From Aquatica leii (taxonomy: Eukaryota; Arthropoda; Insecta; Coleoptera; Lampyridae), in the NCBI GenBank assembly GCA_035610365.1, contig CM069432.1:178297027-178361026 (forward strand): a stretch of 64,000 nucleotides of DNA. The letters run 5' to 3'. How positions within the stretch are numbered: the first letter of the stretch is position 1; every line of letters starts with the position of its first letter. Below, piece after piece: positions 1 through 13,019 of the stretch. The translations under genes and the position numbers were made by a program. The notes under the pieces were generated by a model. That model worked only from the letters and a program-made list of their open reading frames with translations. It was not told where the DNA came from and did no database searches.

Positions 1-2165
1 TTGTTTTAAAGCAAGGTTTTTTGAAATTTCCTAAGTATTGTTTGTTTATGTTAAAAAGTAATTCAACTTTATAACATCCACACGGTAATCGCTTTGTCGT
101 CTTTTAAAAGTGAAAATTACAGATATTTAGTTCGGGCTAAAAGTTGTTTACTAATTCCGCGCATTGTTCGATTTCCCAAAATTTAAACAATTGCGTTTCA
201 TATTTATTGACAGGTTGTATAGATTGATAAGCAATGACTAAATTTGAAATTATTCGTGTAGGGCCTATGTTGCCGCCAACAATCCATCAAAATAAAGTTT
301 TTTGAAAATAAAGCGCATTTCGATTAAATTCAATTTGCCCAACTTGCAACAATTCATAGAACAATTTTGCTCCGATTAGCATATGGATAAGGGAGCTAAC
401 ATTGAAAATATCGTCAGCTACTTTAATTTTCGGTATTTCAATTGGCGATAAACTAAAGCTAGAAAATGGTAGATTACTTGTTATTTTGTTTAGTACTAGA
501 CAACTAATTTCTTTGTGAATGAGTTCATTATCGATGTTATGAAAACCTTGGTACAATGTTTAACAGTCAAATTTGACTTATTTATTCCGGAGATTGGTAA
601 GTTAATTTCGTTTAATTTAAGATTTAATTGGTTACACGTGCCATACGTTATAAAATTTCGTTGACTTTCGGCATCTAAAAGTAATCTTAAAGTTACATTT
701 TTGTTTCCGTTGGTTGCTTCAACTTTGGCGGTTGATAATAGAACTTCAATGTTTGAATATGGAATTTTGCATAAATTACTTACTACGGTTTGATTTGATA
801 TATTATTTGATGTTGATGGAATTGGTTTATTTTGTATTTGTACATTGTTATGAAGAAGATAATGATGACGTTTTTTTACACGTTTTGTACCTATTTTCGG
901 ATTTGCAATTGTACGTTGAATGATTTGATTTCAAACAATTTTTGCATAAGCGCAATTCTTGAGACAGTTTAAATTGGTCACTGATTGATAAAGAAAGAAA
1001 GAGTTTCACATACATTAATGTAATGCGAGCTTTTACAGTTGTTATAAATTACAGGCGAGACAGCTGATGCAAATGAATATGAATGAGTTGTTGCAATCCG
1101 TTCGTTAAGTTTTTTGTTATACTCTGATGATTCTAACGTTTTAGATCGATTATTAAAAACGTACAAAAATCGTTGAAGGTTGAAATATCGTCTTTGTTAT
1201 GTTGCTCCCAATCCCTATTTGACGCGAAATCTAACTTTATTGTTAAGAGATGGATTAATAAAATGTTCCAATGATCGGTTGGTAGTGACAGATTTTTTAA
1301 AGCTTTAAGATGTAGTGTTGCGTTATCTAAAATGTCCATGAGAGCTTGAGAAGGTTTTTTAAATTTTGTTAAGATTAAATAAGGCCGTGACATGATCTTT
1401 AATCGTTAACTGTTTGTTATCATAACGTTTTACTAATATATCTAAAACAATTTCATAATTATCGTTATTTAAAATAGTCGAGTTTTTGAATGTTGCTTAA
1501 TTTAGGTTCGTTATGTATGATTGATATGAAACATTCATAAAAATATTCCCACTGATCACTGATGACGAGTTAAGTAAATTATTTTCTAAGAAAATTCGCG
1601 CTTTTGTTTTAGTTTCATAATAATTGGCGTCAAAATCATCCTGATCGCTACTTTGTTGAAAATCTAGAATTTCGATTTGATCTTGAAGCGTTTCATACGT
1701 GTTATATATAGTTTAAAGATCATTTAAGAGTTCTTTTACGTTAATAAAATTGTTTGAATCAGTATTATCCGTATTACACTGTAATCACATCTATTAAAAC
1801 TATCCTCTTTCCATTCTTGATAACAGTGTTCAGTCTTATACATAACGAAGGGAACAAGAAGTTCGTTACGTGCTAAAGTCAACATCATTACACTTACGCT
1901 AGGTTTAGAAGAATCCATTATTCTATCGCAATATTTCGATCTTCTTTTACAAATCACTTTGACATAGTTAACTATAAGCAATGGATTAACATTCTCTAGG
2001 CATGTCCAAAACTCACTGAGATATTCTATTAATGTGGCTTTACTTGTGCTATACAGCTATCTCGTAATTTTTTTATATTGACTCTTTTTCTGTCAAGGTA
2101 TTGTATAACTATCACTCAGGCATCGTACGGAGAAAGAAAAATTCCTTATTCTGTCACCAATTCAA
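1..2165 (-). pseudogene. Degenerate BEL/Pao LTR retrotransposon, gag-protease part, cut by the window edge
   Basis: Reading the minus strand from 2165 downwards, decayed pieces appear in the order expected for a BEL/Pao polyprotein. About 1500-1133 matches the DUF1759 Gag-like domain (ILTKFKKPSQALMDIL, then a KNLSLPTDHW segment). About 1166-978 holds a zinc-knuckle remnant (NCKSSHYINVC). 556-287 matches the DUF1758/A17 aspartic protease region (ISCLVLNKIT, then MLIGAKLFYELL), followed by WIVGGNIGPTR at about 286-250, as at the protease-RT junction. The pieces are in several frames with many stops, so the copy is dead. A primer-binding-like TTGGTGACAG lies at 2160-2151 on this strand and suggests that the 5' LTR ends near 2165; I could not define the LTR. 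The RT and integrase would lie beyond position 1. Family assignment is from remembered domain patterns, not a search. Confidence 0.75.
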
Positions 2166-3339
2166 CGGCCACAACCAGCCTTCCTTCTTCTTCTGAGATG
2201 TCTGACCTCTGACTGTTTTGACCTTATTGTTTTTAATGCTATCGCTCCTCTTAAAAAATAAATAAAAAACGTAAAAATGATAAATAAAAGTACATATGTT
2301 CCTAATTCCATTTTGTTAAATAAGTACATTGATGAATAATAACAAGTTGCTAAATGACAAAATAAGTATTATTAACGTTTCCTTTAGAAAAACATAATAC
2401 AATCAATTCTCAATGATACAAAATAATTTGTTTGCCAAGTCTTTGAAAAATTAAGAGAAACCAATCGCTGAAGACAAAAACCACGAAAACGTGCGCTGCC
2501 ACAAATAGGCTCAAACAAGTGACTTTTTGAGCACTTAAAACGTTGATTTAGAGCGATTTGTATGTAAAACCAGGGTTTAAACTTTGATTTAATTCTAAAT
2601 TTCACATGTTATTGGTTACCACAAGATCAAAAAACAATAATATATGACAGTATACATACATCTGGAAATTAAACCAAGTTTAGTCTTGATTTGGCACCCA
2701 ATAACTTATATGAAATATAAACGATTATTAAAAAGAAAAAATATTATTGTAATATAGGAATGACGCGACGGGTACATTTTTCAAAATTATTTTTTAATGA
2801 TTGTCTATACTACAAACGATGTTAATGTTTGCAGTAAACTTTGTTTGTACGAATAACGGAAAGTTATTTCGATGTAGATATTGGTTTATTGCGTTATTAT
2901 ATAAGGTAAACCGGAATAAGAGTGACCGCTTTTTAAAAACTTTTATTTCGCAGCAAAATATTTTTTGTAAACTATTAATTTTTATTTTTTTAAATAAAAT
3001 GTTATAACCTTCTATATCTTTATGTTTGCTTTTATACATCGACAAACCAGTAATTAACAAAAATATATATACTATAATAATGTATCTAGGTCACACTTTC
3101 ATGGTATTTTGGAGAAAGCGTGTAAAAAGAAATGCATTTTTTGGAATTGCTTTGAGACGCATAGCTACACCCGTTATAAACTTTTGAATGTCATTGAATA
3201 GAAACAACAAATTGGCAAAAAAGAAATTAAATGCCAGTAACAAAGTGTTTATTGCGAATAATATGAAATGTATTAAGAAATATAAAAATTATAAATTTAA
3301 TTCTATAAACGGTATATCAAACTTAAAAATCTCTGTGGG
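2166..3339. other. Non-coding AT-rich interval, possibly with BEL/Pao LTR remains at its left end
   Basis: No open reading frame here looks like protein. The first ~100 bases are GC-richer than the rest and may be the remains of the LTR of the neighbouring BEL/Pao copy. The remainder is ordinary AT-rich sequence with no tRNA, repeat array or splice-bounded exon that I can see. Confidence 0.4.
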
Positions 3340-5125
3340 CAATCTTTGGATTTGGCAGCACCTTTAATCAATATAATGCAGCTTACAGTGTCCACGTCTT
3401 CGATTCAATTCAATTGACGTATTGAACGTACTGAACCGACAAAATGTTTGTCTGTCCTTTTTGTGACATATTCCACCAAAACCCATTTTGAAAAGAATGA
3501 AAATTAATGTTACATTCATTGCGATCATCGTAATCGGTAGCTCTTCTGATTCATCGTTAGAAGTTTAGATATCACGTCGGCTCGGCTCTTTTCTCTTCAT
3601 TGGTCTTTTTCTCAGTTTAACATTATTATTAAATTTTTTCTAGACGTTGATGTCTTGCTTGCTTCAAGCCTTGCATACGAGTATTTTTCTTCCTCATCAT
3701 CAAAAGATTCAAGGACGACGTCATCGCAATCATCAGCGTAGGTAAGCTCTTCGTCGGCTTCATTGCTTGAAGTTTTCAGAGTATACCTTCTGGCCTTTTT
3801 TATTCACTTTTTCTTTTTTAAACTTGGACCTTCTCTTTGTTTGTTTTTTCTAAATTTTTTTTTGTTTCAGAAGTTTCTTTCTCTGTCTCTTTAAGTACTT
3901 ACTGGAATAGCCTGGGGAAAAGTAATCACACCAAGTACAATTTTAGTCTTTTTCGCCAGTGTAATTGTTTTTTGTTGTTTAACTGTTTGTGGTAAAATAT
4001 GACAATTATTTCTTATTATATTCAAATCAGGCCGATTCCCAGAGGATGATGGGGTACTGCTATTTTCCTCATTTTGATTTGTACCTGGATTTGCAGACTG
4101 GGGGTTTGCCTTTGTTTATTGGTGTTCTTTTTGTACTTATCTGTTTATTAAGATTTTACCATGTGTGACAAACTAGTTCGGAAAGTTTCTTCTTAGATAT
4201 TTTAGAACCAGCATTTATCTTCACCCTTTTGGCAAGAGTCTGATCTCATTTATCTTTTATTGATTTAAAGAATGCAAGGTTTAATGGTTGCAGTAAATCA
4301 GTGGTGTGAGAAGGAAGTTTTAAAATTGTGACATTGACTTACACAACTGTTTCAGCTACTTTCATTTGGAGATGACTCTTGTGTCCATCATAAATGAGCG
4401 GGTTTTTTATTGCCAATAGTTAGTAAAAAAGTTTTTTCAAATTAATGAAAAATATATTTGAAACAATCTAGCCATATTTACTTGCTGCATATGGTAATCC
4501 CAGAAAACTATTTTTTTCCGTCCCAAATATTTTTTTCCCTTGAAAATTATTTGAGGTAGAATTTTTTTTCCAGCTCCACTAATTCCTGAGAGAACTGTTA
4601 TATCTTCCCTTCCCGAACCACTCCATATTCTTGATGACGGCTTTCCATTCTGTCCTATTACTTTAGTTTTGTGTAGAACTACACACAACAAGGTTTCATC
4701 AATATTCCAAATTAAATGGGGTTTGTTTTTAATTTCTTAATCCTAAGTTGGCACCTGTTTTTGAAATGTATAAGACAGTTATCACCAAAAAGTTATATTT
4801 AAAATGCGTTTCTATATTATTCTATTTCAAAACAATACTGAGAACTTCAGAGTTGGATAGACCGAAACCCCATTTTTCTATTGTCTTGAGGGCATCGGCT
4901 AGTACTTTTTTTCATGTTTACTTGGTATTGCGGTAGGTCTTCTTTGTAAAGAATTTGTATCCCTAGCATGCTCTTTACGTGATACGACATGGTAGTTTTA
5001 AAAATTTTAAATGCTTTAAGTGCTCCGCATAACTTTACGGGTTCTCCTTCTATTGCGTTAAAAGCCTTTTATATATTCGGATCGTAACTGCCTGTTGTCG
5101 TTTTTTGTTTGTAATTCTTTTCCAT
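3340..5125 (-). pseudogene. Decayed pogo/Tigger-like (Jerky-type) DNA transposase
   Basis: On the minus strand an ATG at 5125-5123 opens a psq-type helix-turn-helix resembling the start of insect pogo/Tigger transposases (GSYDPN, KAFNAIEGE, then KTTMSYHVK). Further on come a conserved core piece (SGSGREDITVLSGISGAGKK at about 4620-4560, then FKGKKYLG) and the catalytic-region motif IYDGHKSHL with LPSHTTDLLQPL at about 4390-4290. A C-terminal VLVEYVTKRTDKHFVG segment at about 3480-3430 is like the tail found in related insect copies. Stops and frameshifts occur throughout, so no transposase can be made. The parent family is a DDE cut-and-paste transposase acting on element termini in the nucleus. 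No matching terminal inverted repeats were recognised at either end. Confidence 0.78.
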
Positions 5126-7881
5126 TTTAGTTAAAAAGCAAAACAAATAATACAAATTTTAATTTGTTCTACATGTGATTTTACACAAAGACAACGAAGA
5201 AGACCGATCTATCACGAATAACACTCGAAATTCAAACGCAAATTTTGAAAATAAGATCCAGTACATCTCATTAAAATGTTAAAGTTATATTCGAATTTGT
5301 AATATATAAGATACATATTACGTTAATATAAATTATGAGATATATTTACATCTGAAATGTTTTTAATATATTGGCATTAGAGCTATACAATATATCACCA
5401 TTTGAAATTTAAAACCCGCGAACAAACAAAAAGTACCGAAATCTCGCTATGGCGGTAATCGTCTAGTTATACCCCCCCTCCCTGCCTACGTTGTATTAAG
5501 TTCGTTATACACTGCTTACTCTCGATATGTGGGAAGGCTGCAGTAGGTTAAATAAAACACACAATAAAAAATGAATGGTAATTGTTATTCGGATTTAACT
5601 CTTTAAATTTTAACTGAGACCATGCCTATTCGGTGGGACCCGTCGTAGGAGGAGAAGAACAGAGCGAAGAAACCCCTCCGACCCTCTAACTGAATGAAAA
5701 TGCAAGATCATTACATAATTTATGATGATAAAACAACCGGCTTGTAATCAAAACTATTAACACACGTCGTAAAGCAAGGACATCTCAAATTACAATGAAT
5801 TAGACAAATAAACAGACCTGATAACAAATTTAAATACCAACACATATAAACACGTGCACAAACATCATCATTTTAAACTGAAGACCTGTTATATAATCGG
5901 CGCCCCCGCCAATAGGTACTGGGGTCCTGGTTACGAATCAACCCAGCTAAAGTTGAAGGTTTGGAACAACAAGTAAGGCCAAAACATATAGGTAAAATCA
6001 GTAATGCACATAATAAAAGTAATACATAAACAAGTAAACGAAAATGTAGGGCCCCATAACATGGAAGCAACCTACCGCGAATAGAAAGCACACAAATGTG
6101 CAAGGTCCCATAGCATGGAAGCAACTTGCGCCATTACACATAACAAAATACAGGGTCCCATAGCATGAAGGCAACCTGCGGTCGTTTGTTGTTGCCCAGC
6201 CACGGTAGAAAAATATTAGATTTACATTCTACAAGGCAATACACACAATGGTTTTTATATCTGTTATCAAACTTCTTATAATCACCATCAATAGGTAACT
6301 GTTACGACTAAAAAGTATGTCCAAACTTTGATCGACTTTTGTATCGTCAAATTATAAACGTACGAAAAACAAATCAATTAAATTATTATTCGTAATTTAC
6401 AATTGAAGCCAGAGATTAGCATAAATAACTTGCATAGAAAATGATCAAATAAATTAATACAGCTTTGATTCTAAAGCACGTCAAATACAAATAAAAAAAA
6501 CAAGGTGGTAATTAAGTTTAAGTAGCTTCTTTTTTACAAACATCATCTACATAAAACCGCTTTCAATTTTAATAATCTTTAAATTTAAGTATGTACGTAT
6601 AAACAAAGAGTTAATTATTTCGGTTACATTTCTAATCGTAATTGTTTTATACAAAATTACACATGCTAAATGAAATTATTGAAATTGCAAGACCGGGAAA
6701 ACGCTACAAACGCAGATTGCATTTTAAGCGTTCTTTTAGATTCCCCACCCCTTTATTTTCATGTTTAAACGTAAGAATAAACTGTTAATTATTACAGTCA
6801 AATTTATGACGCTTAATGTTGTGTCTAAACTTACACATAAACGCAATCACAAATACAAGAAGATGCTACGAATTTAAATTAAATTTCAAGCAATGTTCTA
6901 CGAGATGTCGATTTAGGTATTTTAAGTTTTAATTAACAGTTAGTGAAAAACCTCGTTTAATAAATCTAAGTCATACACATAAAACGATTAAATTCACAAA
7001 ATGCAAATGGACGCCAATGCGTTTGTTTTACAAACAAAGAAAACGTAACGTTTTATAACGCTGAGATTGTTATGCAAAGTGCTTACAAATTACAGTTAAT
7101 TTTCTCATCTCTTATGTTAGCGAACGTATAAAGTTGCTTACATTCCAAGAGTAACACAAAACAATGACCAAGCACAAATTTTATATCAAAAGGCCGATTG
7201 TACAGGCCATTGGCACCTTTCTGCCGCTACTACCCTTAGCGTTCCCTAAACTCCTCTTAAACCCAATCATGCGTAAAACGATGGTAACACGGCGAAGTCG
7301 TATTTTTCAGTTTTCCCGCTAGCTGACAATGCTTACGTAATTACGCGCGTCTTTCTGAATTTAAATTTAAATTGAACCATCTTAAATTATAACTTATTTC
7401 AATGAGCTCCAGATAATATGTATCAGATAGTATATGTGCACTTACTGGGGAGTTTAAGAAGAGTTTTGAAAATTTTCAATAAATTTAAGTGATAGCTTTA
7501 TATTATTTACTGTAAAGTATATTATCAATACAATAAATATGACTAAACTCCAATATATTTATTTTAATTTAAGTTTTACTTCAATCCTGCTTAAAGATTA
7601 CACGCACACATTTTTTTAAAATCACTTTTCGTTATTACTACACAAAAAACGACTTCAAATTCAAGATTAAATGTATCAAATAAAATGCACTAAAAAAATA
7701 ACGATTTAATTTAGTTACAATTAAACCACGAAATTTTCGTTAAACACATCTAACACAATATATATGACCATTGTAACATTTATATACCATGGTATGACTA
7801 ACAACAAGGCTGGACAAATACTGAAATGTATTTGAAATACAAAATACAAATTAGGTACTACGTTTGAATGAATTTGAAATA
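5126..7881. other. Gene-free stretch with GC-richer patches and a three-copy motif
   Basis: No convincing coding sequence. 5460-5700, 5890-6200 and 7200-7350 are clearly GC-richer than their surroundings and look like worn transposon parts. The motif CCCATAGCATGGAAGCAAC recurs with small changes at about 6052, 6105 and 6154, irregularly spaced. 6200-7200 and 7350-7880 are AT-rich with nothing recognisable. Confidence 0.4.
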
Positions 7882-8111
7882 CAGTGGACGCCGCTTAATA
7901 GAATCACATTGGGAATTGGAGTTTTTGATAACAATAACCGAATGATAACAATATACGAAATTCAGAAAAAAACAAATAAATATTTATTGGTTAAAAAGGA
8001 GTAAATACATACAGCATGTATCTGAGTAACAGGTTGTTAATTTAGAAGGTGAAATCATAGCATTAATATAAGCAAAACAATTTTCATCAAACGTTTAAAA
8101 AAAGTTTGTCA

Positions 8112-8338
8112 TGTAGCCGATATTTTTGTATTCAAGTCTGGCGCCAACATTTCCCGCTCTTAGTTACTTACGTTGGTAACAAAGCAGGCAGAGATTTTGG
8201 CGGCAGATGAGAAAATGGCGATAAAGTAGTAGGAATAGGTGTTTTTTGTTCATTGATTTTTACGGTGTGAATTTAAGTTAAATATACATGGTATGGATAA
8301 AATTGTTTTAAATTGACGATACTCCGACCATCCTTACA
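8112..8338 (+). repeat. 5' LTR of the gypsy element
   Basis: 227 bp, TGT...ACA termini, identical by eye to 12643-12869. It contains TGGCGCCAAC at 8139-8148, which looks like a tRNA-Lys-type primer-binding site but lies inside the repeat rather than after it. Confidence 0.95.
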
Positions 8339-8406
8339 ATTCATCAGAAGTGGGATAGTGAATCGATTGTTAATTGAATTAAATCTTTAATTTTCAAAAA
8401 AAAAAA
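8339..8406 (+). promoter_or_regulatory. Leader with candidate primer-binding site
   Basis: Two bases after the LTR, 8341-8356 reads TCATCAGAAGTGGGAT, the place and style of a retrotransposon primer-binding site. I could not assign the tRNA with certainty. The leader ends in an A-run just before the ATG at 8407. Confidence 0.5.
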
Positions 8407-11400
8407 ATGACGGAACAAGGTGATGAAGTAAGGGCACATGGTGCTTTAAACGTTACTCTGGAAGATTTGGTAGCTACAGCGTTGAGAGCCATAAATATGT
8501 CGGACACGCAACGTGTTAATAACTCAGAGTTAAGGAACCTAATTCCTGAATTTAGTGGTGGTGCCGATGAAGACATTAATCAGTGGTTTGCTCGAATAGA
8601 TGCAGTTAAACGGCGGTTTGCAGTAAGTGAAGACACACTATTATTAAGCGTTACGGCGAAACTAAAAGGACAAGCGTTGGCATGGTTTCATAGTAAACCC
8701 GAATATGTGGCCTTGGAGCTTGAGGAACTGAAATTTGAAATGAAAAATATGTTTAATATAAAAGAAGATATCGTAAGTTTGACAAGGCGCTTTGAAGCCA
8801 GGCGATGGAGAAGAAGTGAGAAGTTTTTTGTGTATTATACAGATAAGGTTTTACTAGGGAACAAATTGAATATTACGGAGGCAAACTTGATTACATATGT
8901 AATTGATGGATTCGACAATCCGCACCTGCAAGCCCTGGCACGGATGAAAGATTTTGTGAGTCTTAGCCAGCTGCTCACAAAAATGAATGAGATAACAACG
9001 AGCGAAAGAGTTGGAATTTCAACGCCTGTACCTAGACAACCATCACAACGTGTAGGTTCAACACATGGCAGCCCAATGTATTTAAATAATGTCAGATGTT
9101 ATAATTGCAATATGGATGGACACATATCAAGTAACTGCAATAAGCCAAAAAGAACAATTTGTTATGGATGTGGCTCTACAGAGCACATAAGAAAGGATTG
9201 CAGAGCACAATTAAGTCAATCGAGGTCCACCACACCGAATTGGAGGCAACCATATGATAGTAGACGAACTAGTGAAAGTAGATGGCAACCGACACCAGAA
9301 TGGAGGCGTAATGATGATGGAAGGCGAGCATTCTATGACAGAAGACAATTTCCAAGCGAAGGCACTTCAACTTCCAATAATGGGCAGGTTGCAGCTGACA
9401 GCACCACTATGTTAGTGACAGAAAAGGTTGACAATGCTTATGAAGTACCAATTGAACTATATTTTGATGAAGATGGTAGTAGCATCAAGGTAAGCGCTAT
9501 GTTGGATACGGGAAGTCCAATAAGTATTATTAGGGAAAAGTATTTGCCCGTGCATGCATACTCAAATGTAAACATAGGTTCTAAGAAATTTTATGGAGTT
9601 AATGGAGCTGAATTGAATGTAGTCGGTGTGTACGATAGAAAAGTATTAATTAATAATGTAACCGTTCCTATATCATTTTATGTAGTTGGGAACGAAACAA
9701 TGTCTTTCCCAGCAATATTAGGTAGGGATTTTACAACTTTGCCAAATATTAGGATAGTTTTAGACGATAGAATTAATATTACTTGTAACGTTACTGCAGA
9801 AACACTAGGTGATAGTAATCTGAACAATGCGATTAGAGAAATTATGTTAATTGAGAATGAGACTAGTGATTTAAAATTGAATATCAATCAAAATTTAGAT
9901 TATGTGACACAGAATGAAATAGAAACAATTGTTAAGGAACAGTATGTTAATGCGAAGAAACCCAATGAGCTCGAAGTTAAATATGAAATGCAGATTGCGG
10001 TGAAACATGAACAACCTTTTTCATTTCGACCTAGAAGGTTGGCATATTCAGAGAAGCAGGAATTACAAACAATTTTGGACAACTTATTAAAGACTAATGT
10101 AATCAGACCAAGTTATTCGCCATATTGCAGCCCAATAGTGTTAGTTAATAAAAAGAACGGAAATAAGAGATTATGTGTTGATTACAGAGAGCTGAACAAG
10201 ATCACAGTGAAGGATCGATACCCAATCCCATTAATCGATGATCAGCTAGACTTATTAAAGGGGAAAGATTATTTTACATGCCTAGATTTGAAAGATGGAT
10301 TCCATCATGTGGCCATGGCAAGCAATTCAATTAAGTACACGTCATTTGTCACGCAGTTAGGTCAATTCGAATATTTAAGAATGCCATTCGGGTTAACTAA
10401 TGCACCCTCCGTATTCCAAAGGTATATAAATAAGATTTTTAACGTATTAATAAAGGATCAGAAGATTTTGCTATATTTAGATGACATACTTATAGCTACG
10501 GAGTCAATTGCAGAGCACATTAATATTTTAAAGGTAGTGTTAGATGTAATTAATAGGAATAAGTTAGAACTACGGCTTGATAAATGCTCATTTTTGCTCA
10601 ATAGGACAGTTTATCTTGGCTATTTAATTGATTGTAATGGTATACGCCCTAATCCCGCGAACGTCGAAGCAGTGGCGAATTATCCTGTGCCGAATAATGT
10701 ACGTAGGGTTCAGTAATTTCTAGGATTAGTTAGTTACTTTAGGCGTTTTATGGAGTCATTCTCGATTGTTGCTAAACCCTTATATGACCTATTACGTAAG
10801 GGGAATACATTTAGTTTCGGAGAAGCAGAACTAAATGCATTTGATGTCCTAAAAAATAAATTGATAGGTGCTCCGGTATTAGCTATCTACTCGCCAAAAC
10901 TAGACACTGAGTTACATTGTGACGCTTGTTCAATTGGCTACGGAGCGATTTTGTTGCAGAAACAAGATAATTCTTTGTTTCAGCCTGTATTTTATTTTAG
11001 TAAGCGCACCACAGAGGTGGAATCAAGATATCATAGTTACGAGTTAGAGATGTTAGCCATAATCAATGCATTAGATAGGTTTAGAATTTACTTATTAGGT
11101 ATTGATTTTAAGATAGTAACCGACTGTAATTCCATAAAACTAGCATTAAATAAGAAGGAGATTAACCCAAGGATTAATAGGTGGGCGTTACTTTTACAAA
11201 ATTATAGATACACCTTGGAGCATAGGAATAATAATAGGATGAAGCATGTTGATGCATTGAGTAGGGTGAATACTATTATGGTATTAGAAGGTAACACCTT
11301 CGAGCAGAATTTGGCAATCGCGCAGAATTTAGATCCGGATATAGAAAAAATAAAAAATGACTTAATGTGGCGAGAGGATAAAAACTTTGAATTACAGAAC

Positions 11401-12510
11401 GGACTTTTATATCGGAAAAGGGCGGGAAAAATTCTATTTTACGTACCGTGTGCTATGGAGAACAAAGTAATCTACAACTCCCACGATGTGTTAGGTCATG
11501 TAGGAGTTGATAAGACCGTAGACTATTTGCTACAAGTCTACTGGTTTCCATCTCTTAAAGGAAAAGTTAAACAGTACGTTCAGAACTGTATTCAATGTTT
11601 GACATATTCTCCTTTGTATGGAAAGACACCGTCCATTTTACATAACATTCCTAAAGGAAATAAACCATTTGTCACTATACACGTCGACCATTACGGTCCC
11701 TTGGAGAAAACCCCCACAAACAAAAAATATATTTTTGAGGTGATCGATGCGTATACCAAATTCATTAAATTGTACGATGTGAAGTCTACTAGGACTTGTG
11801 AGGTGATTCAAAAGTTAAAAGACTATTTTAACAATTACAGTCGCCCAGTTAGGGTAATTTCCGATAGAGGTTCTTGTTTTACCTCCCAGGAATTTGAAGA
11901 GTTTTTAAAAGAGAATAATGTTGTCCACATAAAAATAGCTGCGGCATCGCCTAAGTCTAACGGGCAAATTGAACGTTTTAATAGAGATCTGACACCAATG
12001 CTATCGAAGTTATCAGATTTAAAAAATAAATGGCATGTTCACTTGGCTGACGTAGAATTTGCAATAAACAATTCATACTGCCGTTCAATTGGAAATTCTC
12101 CTGCGGTGCTGTTATTTGGGATTAATCAGCGTCACAAGCAAGACCCACTCAGAAATTATTTAGAGCTATACAGTGATACTCAAGATTTAGGTAAAATAAG
12201 ATTAAATGCCGAGATCCAAAATAACAAATTGCAGGAGTACAATAAAATTTACTATGATCAGCACCACAAAACTCCTTATAGTTATAAAGAGGGCGATTAT
12301 GTGATGGTGCGAAACATAGACGTTACTCCGGGATTTAACAAAAAATTGATCCCTAGATATCGCGGACCATATGAGGTTAAAAGGGTACTTGGAAATGATC
12401 GGTATTTAATTGCTGATGTAGAGAACTTTCAAGTGACCCAGAAGCCATTTGAAGGTGTCTGTGCACCCGAGAATATGAAGTTATGGTTGAGAGATGTTAA
12501 ATTGTCATAA
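8407..12510 (+). pseudogene. Gypsy Gag-Pol polyprotein with one in-frame stop
   Basis: One continuous frame of 1,367 codons plus stop, broken only by TAA at 10714-10716 (codon 770). In order: Gag; two CCHC zinc knuckles at residues 231-244 and 252-265; aspartic protease with DTG at 367-369; reverse transcriptase with YLDD at 690-693. The stop falls at the end of the RT, just before the conserved FLGLVSYFRRF region. Beyond it the frame continues with RNase H (HCDACSIGYGA), the integrase zinc-binding HHCC domain, the D-D-E integrase core (HVDHYG, VISDRGS, NGQIERFN) and a GPY/F-like tail. Gag and Pol share a frame, with no frameshift site between them. All other motifs look intact, so the damage is probably recent; whether readthrough occurs cannot be told from the sequence. 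A downstream ATG at 10750 opens the 586-residue second half but is unlikely to be a natural start. Confidence 0.93.
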
Positions 12511-12642
12511 ATAGTTTAGTTCTAAGCATTTCATTTTTGTCATACTGTTAGGTTAAGCAATAATTATGTGTTAAGTATATTTATCGTTTATATAAAAACT
12601 TGTAAAATGATCGGGGCGATCATTGGTCAGGACTGGCCGAAC
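12511..12642 (+). other. Gypsy 3' untranslated segment before the 3' LTR
   Basis: No envelope or other frame. The usual purine tract before the LTR is poor: the sequence leading into the LTR is GGTCAGGACTGGCCGAAC. A short palindrome, GATCGGGGCGATC, lies at about 12609-12621. Confidence 0.6.
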
Positions 12643-12869
12643 TGTAGCCGATATTTTTGTATTCAAGTCTGGCGCCAACATTTCCCGCTCTTAGTTACTT
12701 ACGTTGGTAACAAAGCAGGCAGAGATTTTGGCGGCAGATGAGAAAATGGCGATAAAGTAGTAGGAATAGGTGTTTTTTGTTCATTGATTTTTACGGTGTG
12801 AATTTAAGTTAAATATACATGGTATGGATAAAATTGTTTTAAATTGACGATACTCCGACCATCCTTACA
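12643..12869 (+). repeat. 3' LTR of the gypsy element
   Basis: 227 bp, identical by eye to the 5' LTR, followed directly by the second GTCA of the target duplication. Confidence 0.95.
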
Positions 12870-13019
12870 GTCAAATAAATAGAAAATTACGGACTTGTAG
12901 AATTAAATAGTTTGTTGACACCGATAATAAAAAAAAACGTTTAATTCACTGTACATTTCTTCTCAGTAATTTGCTGACCCTAAAAATAAATCCAAAATAA
13001 CGTTATTACATATATATAT

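Larger units (their letters stand above)
8112..12869 (+). mobile_element. Young Ty3/gypsy LTR retrotransposon, near full length
   Basis: Two 227-bp direct LTRs (8112-8338 and 12643-12869), each beginning TGTAGCC and ending CTTACA, flank one long Gag-Pol frame. GTCA lies immediately before the 5' LTR (8108-8111) and immediately after the 3' LTR (12870-12873), a 4-bp target-site duplication. The LTRs look identical base for base, so insertion was recent. There is no envelope frame between the pol end (12510) and the 3' LTR. The integrase carries a C-terminal RGPYEVKR segment of the GPY/F type. The clade (Mdg3-, Mag- or CsRn1-like) was not resolved. The element sits inside an older Tigger-like element whose uninterrupted relative at 16521 shows what the empty site looked like. 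Confidence 0.95.

Noticed and set aside
8394-10082. Minus-strand frames overlapping the gypsy polyprotein
   Set aside because: They are the reverse of strongly supported Gag-Pol coding sequence and show no domain.
10717-12510. Second half of the gypsy frame as an independent integrase gene
   Set aside because: It is in the same frame as the first half and separated only by one stop codon inside a conserved RT region.
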